DNA of 64,000 nt, taken from the NCBI RefSeq assembly GCF_014653695.1, contig NZ_BNAR01000002.1, forward strand, positions 124,001 to 188,000, written 5' to 3'. Numbering within the stretch: the first letter of the stretch is position 1; each line of letters starts with the position of its first letter. Of the stretch, positions 1 through 8,654 are shown in pieces. The notes below the pieces were generated by a model. It had not been told where the DNA came from, searched no databases, and saw only the letters and a list, made by a program, of their open reading frames with translations. Made by a program: the position numbers and the translations under genes. This DNA is from Lentzea cavernae (GTDB taxonomy: Bacteria; Actinomycetota; Actinomycetes; Mycobacteriales; Pseudonocardiaceae).

Positions 1-454
1 TCGGCGCCTCGCCGTATGCCCCTGCGATGAGGTGACAGTCCGTCAGGCCGGCGGGTACCGATCCCGCGGCACGGTAGATTCCGTCCAAGATCTCCTTCGC
101 AGCGCGGAACAACGGCCACGAAAACTGCTGGAGGCTGTTGACGACGATGTGCCAATCGCCGTGAGCGTACTGACCCACGCGCCTGATGTACTGGGACATG
201 TCGCCGTCCTCAGCACGCGGCAGCAGCGGCGCCATGGAGTTGCTCTTGACCTCTCCGTCTCCCATGAGCATGCGCACGTCGCGAGGCCGCACCAGCTTGC
301 CCCCGAGCCAGTCATCGGCCGCTGTCACCAGCGCCGAGAAGTAGTCGGGCTCCAGCATCGGCGCTGTGAGAGGCGTTCGCAGCACACCCGGACGGCGCTG
401 CCAGTGGGTCTCGGTGAACTGCGACCAGTTGTCGAACTCGAACACCTCGGTCAT
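1..454 (-). CDS. JmjC/cupin-like oxygenase, N-terminal part (runs off the window)
   Basis: The minus-strand frame opens with ATG at 454 and stays open to base 1, so only about 151 N-terminal residues are visible. The beginning, FTETHWQRRPGVLRTPL, resembles the start of cupin_4/JmjC-type Fe(II)/2-oxoglutarate oxygenases, where an aromatic-rich W..RP..LR motif precedes the jelly roll; the metal-binding HxD/E would lie beyond the edge. Its ATG overlaps the stop of the upstream cupin gene (ATGA), implying translational coupling and membership in the RiPP operon. The likely role is hydroxylation of the precursor peptide, but this is inference: the catalytic residues cannot be seen and another cupin-fold enzyme is possible. 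Confidence 0.55.
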   Translation of the reverse strand, partial: MTEVFEFDNWSQFTETHWQRRPGVLRTPLTAPMLEPDYFSALVTAADDWLGGKLVRPRDVRMLMGDGEVKSNSMAPLLPRAEDGDMSQYIRRVGQYAHGDWHIVVNSLQQFSWPLFRAAKEILDGIYRAAGSVPAGLTDCHLIAGAYGEAP

Positions 455-1494
455 CGGACGGCCCACCGTTCGAGTTCCGGCGCCGATGCACCCGTGCCAG
501 AGATCCTCTGGGCGGCACTCTCGAGCACCTCGTCGACGTCCGCGTCCGGCACGTTGCCTTCCAGGAACGCAGCGGTGTCGTCGATCGACGCTCCGCCCCA
601 CAGCAGGGAGACCACGAGCTGCGCGTGCTCGTCGCCGGTGTAGACGGGGTACAGGCGGATCTTGCGCAGCAGATGTGGAACGGTCTCGAGCAGCACAGGT
701 CCGAAGATGTCGGTGCGCTCCGACAGTGCCTCGCAGATCACGGACTCCCACCGATCGCGGTGCCCGGACGCCAAAGTGTCCATGACGACGTGGTAGACCA
801 GGCTGGGGTCGCCTTCGCGCACCAGATCGGTCACCGCCGTGGTGAAGAGTTTCTCGCTGGCGCGGCGAAGTGTCGTCATCGCCGCGGTCCTGCGCTGGAC
901 GTCGGCGTCCGGATGCTGGCGCGCGTTCAAGAAGGTCAACCCGGGCTCCCAGAACTCCCACGGGTGTTCGGTCTGTCCGGGATGGTTGTTGCACCGCACG
1001 CTGATCGTGACGCTCGGCCGGGTGAGCCAGAACAGGTCGTGGACGAGGTTCGGGTGGATCTCGTGGACGTCGCCCTCCGCCATGAGCTGCCGTTCGTTCA
1101 GCACCATGCGCCCGCCGGCCACGAACGGCGTGATCTCTTGCTGTTCGGTGAAGTCGAAGACCTGGTGGAGCCGTCGGCCGTGCAGGGCCGCGAACGCTCC
1201 GCACGACACGTGTTTGTGCGTCGGCGTCGAGTTGTGGTTCCAGTACAGAAGGTCGATTCGGAAGTGCTCGTTGTGCACGACCGTCAGCGCGGGGTCTCCG
1301 AAAGGGTTCGCCCAGGGCTGCGGCGGCAGCGGCGCGTCCAGCGCCCAGACCAGCAACCGAGCCGGATCCAGCCTGCGCAGCCGGTCACGGTGCACGCGCA
1401 GCGCCTCGGCCGCGGCACTCGCGAAGTGCAGAGGGTCGTCCTGCTCGTGCAGCGCGAAGATTTCTTTCTCGATCAGTTCGAACGTGTCCAGCAT
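451..1494 (-). CDS. cupin-fold protein of the RiPP cluster
   Basis: 347 residues from ATG 1494; a GTG at 1506 four codons earlier is an alternative start. Residues about 80-110 contain THKHVSCGAFAALHG, a cupin motif 1-like HxH followed by a small strand-turn, and a later NLVHDLFWL gives a possible third histidine, so a metal-binding jelly roll in the N-terminal half is likely. The C-terminal half is helical with no family I recognise. It sits between the precursor/hairpin and the coupled JmjC-like gene on the same strand. A role as metal-dependent oxygenase or isomerase on the precursor is inferred from context only; the exact family was not recognised. Confidence 0.6.
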   Translation of the reverse strand: MLDTFELIEKEIFALHEQDDPLHFASAAAEALRVHRDRLRRLDPARLLVWALDAPLPPQPWANPFGDPALTVVHNEHFRIDLLYWNHNSTPTHKHVSCGAFAALHGRRLHQVFDFTEQQEITPFVAGGRMVLNERQLMAEGDVHEIHPNLVHDLFWLTRPSVTISVRCNNHPGQTEHPWEFWEPGLTFLNARQHPDADVQRRTAAMTTLRRASEKLFTTAVTDLVREGDPSLVYHVVMDTLASGHRDRWESVICEALSERTDIFGPVLLETVPHLLRKIRLYPVYTGDEHAQLVVSLLWGGASIDDTAAFLEGNVPDADVDEVLESAAQRISGTGASAPELERWAVR

Positions 1495-1534
1495 GGCGTC
1501 CCCCACGGCTCCGATCGCTTCACATCCACGGGAA

Positions 1535-1571
1535 CGTCTCCGTGGTGGGTCCGAGGCCCACCACGGAGACG
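1535..1571 (-). terminator. 15-bp perfect hairpin after the precursor gene
   Basis: Arms 1535-1549 (CGTCTCCGTGGTGGG) and 1557-1571 are perfect reverse complements around a 7-nt loop. The element lies 5 bases past the precursor stop and about 40 bases before the cupin start. There is no U-tract on the minus strand, so it reads best as an mRNA 3'-stabiliser or partial attenuator that lets the precursor be made in excess over downstream enzymes, as is common in RiPP operons. Function is inferred from position. Confidence 0.7.
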
Positions 1572-1575
1572 ATGC

Positions 1576-1698
1576 TCAGTACGACGTCGGCTGGAGCAGC
1601 ACGGTGTCCGTGTCCACCTTCACCGCCTCGACCTTGAACGGCTCGGCCGTCTCGACCACCTCGGGCACCGAGGTCGTCGACTCGTCCTTCTCTGCCAT
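1576..1698 (-). CDS. RiPP precursor peptide (40 aa)
   Basis: A short frame from ATG 1698 to a TGA at 1576-1578, preceded by GGGAGG at normal spacing. The peptide is acidic, lacks cysteine and has a leader-like N-terminus (residues 1-28, with E/D/V/K-rich sequence) and a C-terminus DTVLLQPTSY (31-40). Thr30, Thr32, Thr38, Ser39 and Tyr40 are the candidates for modification. It sits 56 bases behind the YcaO gene and directly before a strong hairpin, the usual place for a RiPP precursor. No Cys means thiazole formation is excluded; oxazoline/amidine formation, hydroxylation and carbamoylation of Ser/Thr remain possible. The core boundary is not determinable from sequence. Confidence 0.8.
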   Translation of the reverse strand: MAEKDESTTSVPEVVETAEPFKVEAVKVDTDTVLLQPTSY

Positions 1699-1754
1699 GC
1701 GTCACACCTCCCTCCGGCACTCGAAGTACTCCCACGACTCCGTGGGACGTCTGG

Positions 1755-3548
1755 TCAGCCACCCGGCAGGCCGGCGCTCCAAGGGGCGCCCGCCAACTGC
1801 CGACCCGCCACGCTGCGCGAGGTGAACCTGTGCACAGTCGTCCCCGGCACGAGTACGCGCACGGCGGTCCATCCCCGCACTGGGCACGGCAGTTCGACGA
1901 CCACGATCTCTGCGGATCTGGCAACGACGGCCCGGATCTGCGCCGACACGCTCTCGTGCTCGATGTCCGGCGGCACCCGTTCGGGGTGCGCGTCGACGTA
2001 AGCCCGCACGCGTTCCACCACGGTGGGGTCAGCCCACTCGCGGAACGCGACACCCATGTGTTCTGGAGGCTCGCGCCTCATCTGCGACATGATCTGCTCG
2101 GCTTCCTCGACAGCGGCTGCTGCCGCCTGATCCCAGGTGAGCCCGCTGCCGGAACCCCGCGAAGCCATGGAGACCGATCTGTCATCCGCAATGATGAACG
2201 CGTGCACGACGGGCACGGAGGTGTCCGGGTAAACGAGAAGCCGGGTGGCCGGATCGGTGCAGGGCAAGCGAATCGCGGGGCGCTGCCACAGGAAGTTCGG
2301 GTAGAGCGACGCGCGTTCGAGAACCTCTCGAAGGGCCCGGGCCACGGCTTCGTCGCGCTCTGGGTGGACAGCGAGCCCGGTGGTCGTTCCCAGCGTGGGG
2401 CGTGGTCGATCATTCGATCCGGGGATGTGGGGAAATGCCACCAGCGCCAGTGGTACGTCGACCGGCCCGCCGTCCACCAGGGACAGTCCACGGACGTAGT
2501 CGGGTGGCGGGCTACCGTCCACGAGGTGTGCCTCGTACGGTCCGCCATAGGGGTGGAAGTCCTGCAGGCGCCGTCTTCGTGTGCCGTCGGCGGGGGCTCT
2601 GGGGAGATCGTTCGCGCTCCAGGCCGCGAACCGCTCGATCGCCTCACCGACCGCTCTGGTGACGGCTTCCTCGTCGTCGACTCCTTTGCCGCTGGCGGAC
2701 TCCAGTTCCGCCACCACTCCCCCTGCGAGTGTGCGACACGTGGCGAGCCGCACCCTGCGTCGAGGGGAGTCCGCGTCGAACACCCGCAGGTCCCTGATCA
2801 GTCCCTTGGCCCACGACTGTTCTCCACGTAGGTGGTCCACAGGCACAGGTTCGTGCCGTGCCGCGGTCCACAGCCGTGCGGTGCGGTCGCCGTCCAGTAG
2901 GAAGACCCGGTCGGATTCTGGGCGCTTGAGCAGTGAGTCGACGGCGGACGCGACGGCGGTGGCTCGTACCGGACCGGTCATCAGCGGCAGCGGTCGCGAG
3001 GTGAACCCAAGCTCACGGACGGCACGGTCGGACCACCACGTCGTCGTCGCCTCGAAGTAGCGGCGCACGTCGTCGGGCGAGTTCAGCAGCGGACCGACGT
3101 GGGTGCCGTCAGTGGTTTCTCCCGCCCACAGCACAGGATGTCGTTCGGTCAGTGGCACGAGCCAGTCCGGTTCGTCCAGGTCTTCCCGATCGGCTACGAC
3201 GACAACCGGTGTTCCTGCGGCCGCGGTCTCCGGCACAGCTGCCGGTTTCTCGGCGATGGCTGGAGTCCAACCGAGTGCGGCCAGCGGAGCGACGAGGCCT
3301 TCGGCCGCTCGGCGTTCGGTCGTGTCGAGCAGCACCAAGGTCGCGTTCTCCTCTCTGGTTCGCGCAGCCCCTGACGACGGTGCGGTGCTGGTGACGAAGT
3401 CTGGGTAGCCGTGATCCCGCAGACGGACGGGAGTGACCTGGCCGGTCAACCGCAACAGCTGGAGCCGCGGGCCGAGCATCAGGGTCCCGTCCGGACGGTC
3501 CAGCCGGACTGTCCAGGAAGCGAACCGGCAGGACTGATCAGAACTCAC
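1755..3548 (-). CDS. YcaO-domain peptide cyclodehydratase with leader-binding/E1-like N-terminus
   Basis: 597 residues from GTG 3548. Residues 15-50 (LMLGPRLQLLRLTG) resemble the leader-binding start of TOMM cyclodehydratase partners; 110-165 look like an E1-like fold with HVGPLLNSP near 150-158 but without the usual CxxC zinc site. The YcaO domain begins near 250, with the ATP/Mg motif SGKG (about 286-289) followed by EAIER (302-306). The C-terminus does not end in the PxPxP seen in many azoline-forming YcaOs. The enzyme would activate a backbone amide of the precursor using ATP. It overlaps the upstream haem-oxygenase-like gene by 11 bases and is followed by the precursor gene, so all are probably one transcript. 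Confidence 0.85.
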   Translation of the reverse strand: MSSDQSCRFASWTVRLDRPDGTLMLGPRLQLLRLTGQVTPVRLRDHGYPDFVTSTAPSSGAARTREENATLVLLDTTERRAAEGLVAPLAALGWTPAIAEKPAAVPETAAAGTPVVVVADREDLDEPDWLVPLTERHPVLWAGETTDGTHVGPLLNSPDDVRRYFEATTTWWSDRAVRELGFTSRPLPLMTGPVRATAVASAVDSLLKRPESDRVFLLDGDRTARLWTAARHEPVPVDHLRGEQSWAKGLIRDLRVFDADSPRRRVRLATCRTLAGGVVAELESASGKGVDDEEAVTRAVGEAIERFAAWSANDLPRAPADGTRRRRLQDFHPYGGPYEAHLVDGSPPPDYVRGLSLVDGGPVDVPLALVAFPHIPGSNDRPRPTLGTTTGLAVHPERDEAVARALREVLERASLYPNFLWQRPAIRLPCTDPATRLLVYPDTSVPVVHAFIIADDRSVSMASRGSGSGLTWDQAAAAAVEEAEQIMSQMRREPPEHMGVAFREWADPTVVERVRAYVDAHPERVPPDIEHESVSAQIRAVVARSAEIVVVELPCPVRGWTAVRVLVPGTTVHRFTSRSVAGRQLAGAPWSAGLPGG

Positions 3549-4731
3549 CCAGCACCGGACCGAGCACGAGGTGGCCGTCCCAGCCGTCGTACCGCCGGTT
3601 GATGCCGTGCAGGAAGTGGTCGTAGGCCATGATTCCCTGCGCCACCACCGATGCCAGGACGCGAGTCCTCTCGGCGCTGATCACGCCTTCCTCGGCGAGC
3701 ACCAGCACGGGCATCATGGCGTGTTCAGCGCCTTCGTCGATCGCTCCGTGCGCTCGAAAACCGGCCAGGGCGGCAGCCGGAATGTCGTTGTAGAACTCCA
3801 GCAGGTCGAGAACGTCTCGCGGCTTGCCATCCGAGTCCTCTTTTACCCCACTTGAGTCCAGCACGTACTCAGGGACTTCCGGAATGATGAGAGATGCCGC
3901 GAAATGCGCTACGGACTGATGTCCCATGGCGAAGAAGTAGTTGTTGAACAACGTGCTTTCAGGAGTGGCCTGCGCTGCCTTCAGCTTAGCCGGTTCGATT
4001 CCCACGTGGACGAAGTCCCGGGCCATCAGGTCAGAGTGGTCGGCCTCTTCGTCGAAGAACTCCCGGAGCGCAGAGCGCTGACGGGCGGTCAGGTCGTGGG
4101 CCAGTACCGAAGGAGCTGTCCAGTGCGCGGCCCTCACCACGAAGAAGGTCTCCACCATCAGACCGATTCCGAGGTCACGGCGCCCACCTGAACGCAAGGC
4201 GCGAATCAGCGGGTTGTCGTTCCACAGTCTGGGTGCCCATCGACGGTGGGCGTCGATCAACCGGTATCCGATGTATTCGGCGTTGAAGTACGCGCGCCCG
4301 CCTTCGGGGTGCTCCACCACCAGTCCGGCCTTGACGAGCGCTGACACCGCTTCCTCGCCCGCACCAAGATCGGAGTCGCGCAGCGTTGCCAGTGCCTCCG
4401 CCATCGCGGAGCGGCGGAACTCCCTGCCGTTGAGCGCTTCCACGGCGTCATTCACCGGATTCGCGACGACACAGCGATACTCGCTCGCGCCGTCGATGAT
4501 CATCAGGTCGCCGTTGCGCAGCACCGCTTTCGCGGTCGACTTCAGCACGGGGGTGTGCACGAGAGTGCGTACGCCACCCTCAATTGAATCATCGCCGAAT
4601 AGACCAGTCAACGCTCCCCCTAGCCTTGCGCTGGTGTTCATTAAAATGCCGAGGTGTTCGAGACAACCTCGGAATGCCAGTGACTCTAGACTCGGCGAGC
4701 GCGCCTTGTCCACGATCGAATTACGTCCCAT
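3538..4731 (-). CDS. haem-oxygenase-like diiron protein with N-terminal winged-helix-like region
   Basis: 397 residues if started at ATG 4731; the frame extends to a TTG at 4845 but that start has no support. Residues about 75-145 look like a small winged-helix domain of the kind RiPP enzymes use for leader recognition. The C-terminal two thirds resemble the TENA/haem-oxygenase-like iron-containing redox family: EEADH at 228-232 and DEGAEH at 332-337 match the carboxylate/histidine ligands of haem-oxygenase-like diiron oxidases. It is first in the minus-strand operon and overlaps the YcaO gene. Likely role: oxidative modification of the precursor peptide. Ligand assignment is inference from motif spacing. 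Confidence 0.7.
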   Translation of the reverse strand: MGRNSIVDKARSPSLESLAFRGCLEHLGILMNTSARLGGALTGLFGDDSIEGGVRTLVHTPVLKSTAKAVLRNGDLMIIDGASEYRCVVANPVNDAVEALNGREFRRSAMAEALATLRDSDLGAGEEAVSALVKAGLVVEHPEGGRAYFNAEYIGYRLIDAHRRWAPRLWNDNPLIRALRSGGRRDLGIGLMVETFFVVRAAHWTAPSVLAHDLTARQRSALREFFDEEADHSDLMARDFVHVGIEPAKLKAAQATPESTLFNNYFFAMGHQSVAHFAASLIIPEVPEYVLDSSGVKEDSDGKPRDVLDLLEFYNDIPAAALAGFRAHGAIDEGAEHAMMPVLVLAEEGVISAERTRVLASVVAQGIMAYDHFLHGINRRYDGWDGHLVLGPVLGEF

Positions 4732-5015
4732 GGACCCACCACTCTCCGTCACCCGTGGCCGATCATGGAATAAATTCCAGGCGGACGGATATACCGGAAG
4801 AGAACCGCAGGTAAGCACGAGCTCATCTACAGTGACGCCTGCCAACTGCCGCCATTACCGGAAATTCGCGGCACCTGCGGAACGGACAGCGCATCACCTG
4901 ATCGGCACATCGGACAGCTGCGCGTTCTTGCTCGTCCCGCTTGCGGTGACCGCTAGTGTCAGCCTTGGGGGTATCGCGCTGCTCCTGTTTCGAACAACTC
5001 GACGAACGGGTGCGA
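4732..5015. promoter_or_regulatory. divergent intergenic region of the RiPP cluster
   Basis: About 280 bases separate the minus-strand biosynthetic operon from the plus-strand export/peptidase operon. It must hold both promoters. I see no clear consensus -35/-10 pair or long palindrome, and no regulator gene lies in the cluster inside this window. Confidence 0.4.
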
Positions 5016-6302
5016 ATGCCGCAAGAGAAAACCGGAACGTCTCGCGAACTTCGCATGAGGAGCAACCCCGAGTTCCGGTTGCTCTGGGCGGGGGACGCCG
5101 TGAGCCAGCTGGGGAACCAGCTCACCGTGATCGCGCTGCCGCTGGTGGCGATCACAACGCTGCAGTCGTCGACGCTGCAGATCGGGTTGCTGACCGCGGC
5201 AGGCTATCTCGCCTGGCTGGTGATCGGTCTGCCCGCGGGTGCGTGGGTCGACCGCAGACGGCGGCGTCCTGTGCTGGTGGGCGCGGACCTCGGGCGCGCC
5301 GCGCTACTGCTGTCGGTGCCACTCGCTGCCGCCACGGACGTGCTCACGTTGTGGCAGCTGTACTTCGTCGCTCTGGGCACGAGCGTGCTGACCACCGTCT
5401 TCGACGTGGCCTACCCGGCCTATCTGCCGCACCTGGTCCAGCGGGACCACCTCGTCACCGCCAACGCCAGGCTTCAGTTGAACGCGTCAGTCGCGTACAT
5501 CGCGGGGCCCGGTATTGGCGGTGTTCTCGTGCAGGTGCTGACCGCTCCTATCACTCTCTTGCTGGACGCGGCGAGCTACCTGGTCTCGGCGGTCTGTCTG
5601 AACCGCATCTCCAAGCAGGAGCCGGCGGTACCTCCGAAGCCTGAAAGGCACCTGGGTCGCGAGATCTCGGAGGGTTTGAGGTTCGCTTGGCGGCAGCCGA
5701 TCATCAGGGCGATCGCGCGTTCGTCCGCGGTGTTCAACTTCTCGTTCGCGGGTTATCAGGCCCTGATCATCGTGTTCCTGGTCCGGGAGGTGGGCCAGTC
5801 GACGGCGTCGACGGGTCTGCTGCTGGCGGCGGGAAGTGTGGGTGGTGCCGTCGGCGCCTTGCTCGTGGGACCGCTCAGCCGCCGGCTCGGTGACGCGCGG
5901 CTGATCTGGGCGGTGCCTCTCGTCACCATGCCCGCGATCCTGCTGGTGCCGATCACCTATCCGGGCTGGGGCCTGGCGTTCTTCGTGGTCGGTGCTTTCG
6001 TGCCCGCAGTCGGCGGGGTGGCGTTCAACGTGTCGGTCGCGTCGTTCATCCAGGCCCTGACTCCGCAGGACATGCTCGGCCGAGTCGGTGGTTCGATCCG
6101 GGTCCTTACCCGCGGTGCGCTGCCGGTGGGTGCAGCCACTGCGGCGTGGTTGACGACCTGGCTTCCGGTCCGGGGCGTGCTCGTGCTCGCCGCCGCGGGG
6201 ATGACCCTGGCGATCCTGTCCCTGCTCCTCTCACCGATCCGCAGGTTGACCACGCTCGCCGAGGTGCAGCGTGAGGAACCGATGAGCAGGCCGTCCACAT
6301 GA
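5016..6302 (+). CDS. MFS exporter (MFS_3 type)
   Basis: 428 residues from ATG 5016; ATG 5055 is equally possible and upstream codons (4956) look non-coding. The sequence has about twelve hydrophobic segments. NPEFRLLWAGDAVSQLGNQL near the start and the loop WVDRRRRRPVLVGADLGR are hallmarks of the DHA3-like/enterobactin-exporter group. It probably exports the mature RiPP and may give self-resistance. The stop overlaps the next gene's ATG (ATGATG), so it heads a tightly coupled operon with the two M16 peptidases and the carbamoyltransferase. Confidence 0.85.
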   Translation: MPQEKTGTSRELRMRSNPEFRLLWAGDAVSQLGNQLTVIALPLVAITTLQSSTLQIGLLTAAGYLAWLVIGLPAGAWVDRRRRRPVLVGADLGRAALLLSVPLAAATDVLTLWQLYFVALGTSVLTTVFDVAYPAYLPHLVQRDHLVTANARLQLNASVAYIAGPGIGGVLVQVLTAPITLLLDAASYLVSAVCLNRISKQEPAVPPKPERHLGREISEGLRFAWRQPIIRAIARSSAVFNFSFAGYQALIIVFLVREVGQSTASTGLLLAAGSVGGAVGALLVGPLSRRLGDARLIWAVPLVTMPAILLVPITYPGWGLAFFVVGAFVPAVGGVAFNVSVASFIQALTPQDMLGRVGGSIRVLTRGALPVGAATAAWLTTWLPVRGVLVLAAAGMTLAILSLLLSPIRRLTTLAEVQREEPMSRPST

Positions 6303-7474
6303 TGTACGTGCGGAGGTTGCGCAACGGGATCGTTGTGGTGGTCGTACCCGATCCCGGCGAGGCGATTGCCTGCGTGACCTCCGTCCACGGCATGGGATAC
6401 CGGAACGACCCTCCGGGCCTGCAGGGCCTCGCACACCTGGCAGAGCATCTGTTGTGCCGCGGTGAGAACGTTCAGGGTGCCACGAGGGAGGACCACCTCG
6501 TGCTCCAAGCGTTTTCCCTGCCGGACGACCTGGCGGACTCGCTCTCGGCTCACGCCGGTCGCCTGCGTCATCAGGTCGTGAACGAGCAGGCAGTGCGAAC
6601 GCACTCAGCGTTGATCCGGGAGGAGACGGCTTCGCTGCGCCAGCTGCCTGAGCTCGGTTTTCCGTGGTTGCCTGTCGCGAGAACGATGTTCGGCATCGAC
6701 CCGCTGGGTGACCCCGACGCGCTCGCGAGGGCCGAGCCGTCGCGGGTGCGGTCCTTCCTCGATGATCATCTCCGTCCGAACACGACCGCGGTGGTCGTGT
6801 CCGGGCAGGTGGATCCGCAGTTCGCACTGTCGGTTGCCGAAAAGGCGTTCTCCGATCTCCCTGATCGGTCCGGAAAGACCCCGACGGCCTTGCACTCGTG
6901 CAAGGCGCAGCCTGTCGTGAAGCTGACTTCGGCTGACCTGGCTCGTGGCGCAGCACTGGTGCTGTCGATCGATGGCCTCACCGTCGATCCCCATAGTGCG
7001 TGGGGGATGTGGCTGGCGGCGCGTTCATTGGTCGGTGGTCCACGACCCTTGCTTCTCGAGTTGGCCGCCGAGCGCCGCATGCCGGGCCGCGCCGTCGTCT
7101 CATTGGGCCTTGTGGGCGTGTCCTGGGAAGCACCTTCACCAACAGCGCTGTGCGTCGGATTTCTCAGTCCGCAGCCGGTATCGCCACAAGCGCTCGTCAA
7201 GCTGCTCAACACGGCCTCGCGCGCGGTCCCCGACCTCGTTCGAGACGCAGACGTCGTGTCTGCGGCCTCTGCGAACCTGCTGCTCGACGAACTCGCACTG
7301 ATGGACGACCCGTTCGCACGAGCTCGCCGAATCGGCGTGGCGCTGTTGCGGGGAGGGGACGCCGAATTGGCGCTCGACCCAGCGCGCCTCGCCACCATGA
7401 TGTCACCATCCACAGTGGAGGGACAATGGCGGCGATCGGCAGAGGACCGCCCTGCGCGTCTGGTGTTCGTCTGA
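6299..7474 (+). CDS. M16 zinc peptidase, catalytic subunit
   Basis: 391 residues. The inverted zinc motif HLAEH (His46, Glu49, His50) is intact and is followed by an EE pair near 108-109 that can supply the third ligand, at shorter spacing than in classical M16 enzymes. The rest follows the M16 two-fold (peptidase plus inactive) layout. Coupled at both ends: it overlaps the MFS gene by four bases and the partner gene by one. In RiPP clusters such pairs remove the leader peptide; that is the inferred job here, acting on the YcaO-modified precursor. Confidence 0.85.
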   Translation: MMYVRRLRNGIVVVVVPDPGEAIACVTSVHGMGYRNDPPGLQGLAHLAEHLLCRGENVQGATREDHLVLQAFSLPDDLADSLSAHAGRLRHQVVNEQAVRTHSALIREETASLRQLPELGFPWLPVARTMFGIDPLGDPDALARAEPSRVRSFLDDHLRPNTTAVVVSGQVDPQFALSVAEKAFSDLPDRSGKTPTALHSCKAQPVVKLTSADLARGAALVLSIDGLTVDPHSAWGMWLAARSLVGGPRPLLLELAAERRMPGRAVVSLGLVGVSWEAPSPTALCVGFLSPQPVSPQALVKLLNTASRAVPDLVRDADVVSAASANLLLDELALMDDPFARARRIGVALLRGGDAELALDPARLATMMSPSTVEGQWRRSAEDRPARLVFV

Positions 7475-8625
7475 TGACCGGCCCCCCAACTCGGTGGCCA
7501 ACGGCACGTGGCGCTGTTCTGCTCACGGTGCACAGGCCCACGGTTCCGCTGGTCGAAGCCCGACTGCACTGGGCTGACGTGGACCATGAACTCCGCGCCG
7601 TGGCAGAGCGTTCCGTCGCCCAGCACGTCCTGTTGTCCCAGGCACGGCAAGCACTGTCCGAGGCAGGAGTCGATGCCTACCAGCTGTCAGCACCGTGGCG
7701 GTACAGCGGTCTGCATCTCGCTCTGCGCTTGTTCGCCGCCGACGTCACCAGCGCGGTGAAGGCGCTGGCCTGCGTTCGGCCGACAGCGGAGTTGGGCGAC
7801 GCCCAAGATCATGCGATCCACGAGCACACGCGGCGTGCGAAGAACTCGCGAGAAATCCTGGATGCCGCCTTCACTGCCGAGTTCCTACCCGGTTCTGCGG
7901 CCGCGTGGCCACCAACGAATCTGGCAGCAGCCTGCCGTTCTGTGGCGGATGGCGCGGTCAGCGACCGCCTGGACACATTGCTGTCGCAGGGCGAGCTGGC
8001 AGTTGCCCTGGTGGGCGACATCGACCCGCACGCCGAGTTCGACCTGCCAGGGCGGGATGCCCCTCACGCCAACAGGCTTGCTGCTTCCCCCAACGGTGAA
8101 CCGAGAAAGCTGCCCGGCGACCACACCGCGACGGTCCGGCTGGGACTGCTCATCCCTGACTCCCATGTCCCCGCACACTGGGGTGCGCTCGCGGTCAACG
8201 TTGGCTTCGGGAATCCGGTGCGCTCTCGACTGACCCGAGTCCTGCGTGACACCGGACTGAGCTACCAGGCCGACAGCGTGGTGTTCCGCCGAGGTGGCAG
8301 CACCGCTCTCATGATCGTCGCCAGTGGCACGACCGGCTCGGGACAGATGCTGGCCGACGCTGTCATGACTGCGTTGAACGAGATCCATGACGAACCCCCG
8401 GCCGAACTGCGTTCAACGGCCGAGCGCGGCGCGGCTTCGATCCTGCGCGCATCGTCGTCACAAGCCAAAGCCGCGGACGCACTGCTCGCAGACCTCGTGG
8501 AGCACCACACGTTTCCCGGGGCGTGGCGACAGGCAGAACTACTCCGTGGCTTGGGTCCAGCCGAAGCACCTGCCGCCAGAGCGCTCTTTCACCCCGACCT
8601 GCTTTTCGGGGTCGTCCTGAACTGA
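7474..8625 (+). CDS. M16-like non-catalytic partner
   Basis: 383 residues from the ATG that overlaps the TGA of the catalytic subunit (ATGA). Codons upstream of 7474 are in the wrong frame relative to the preceding gene, so longer starts are not credible. The protein has the M16 fold signature (VEARLHWADVDHELRAVAER, later RSRLTRVLRDTGLSYQADS) but no HxxEH, as in the beta subunits of heterodimeric M16B peptidases. It should pair with the preceding protein to form the substrate chamber for leader removal. Confidence 0.8.
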   Translation: MTGPPTRWPTARGAVLLTVHRPTVPLVEARLHWADVDHELRAVAERSVAQHVLLSQARQALSEAGVDAYQLSAPWRYSGLHLALRLFAADVTSAVKALACVRPTAELGDAQDHAIHEHTRRAKNSREILDAAFTAEFLPGSAAAWPPTNLAAACRSVADGAVSDRLDTLLSQGELAVALVGDIDPHAEFDLPGRDAPHANRLAASPNGEPRKLPGDHTATVRLGLLIPDSHVPAHWGALAVNVGFGNPVRSRLTRVLRDTGLSYQADSVVFRRGGSTALMIVASGTTGSGQMLADAVMTALNEIHDEPPAELRSTAERGAASILRASSSQAKAADALLADLVEHHTFPGAWRQAELLRGLGPAEAPAARALFHPDLLFGVVLN

Positions 8626-8654
8626 CGAACTGCGGAGCGACAAGGAGAGATCGG

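Noticed and set aside
1576..3548. Lanthipeptide or thiazole-peptide cluster
   Set aside because: No LanB/C/M homologue, and the precursor has no cysteine.
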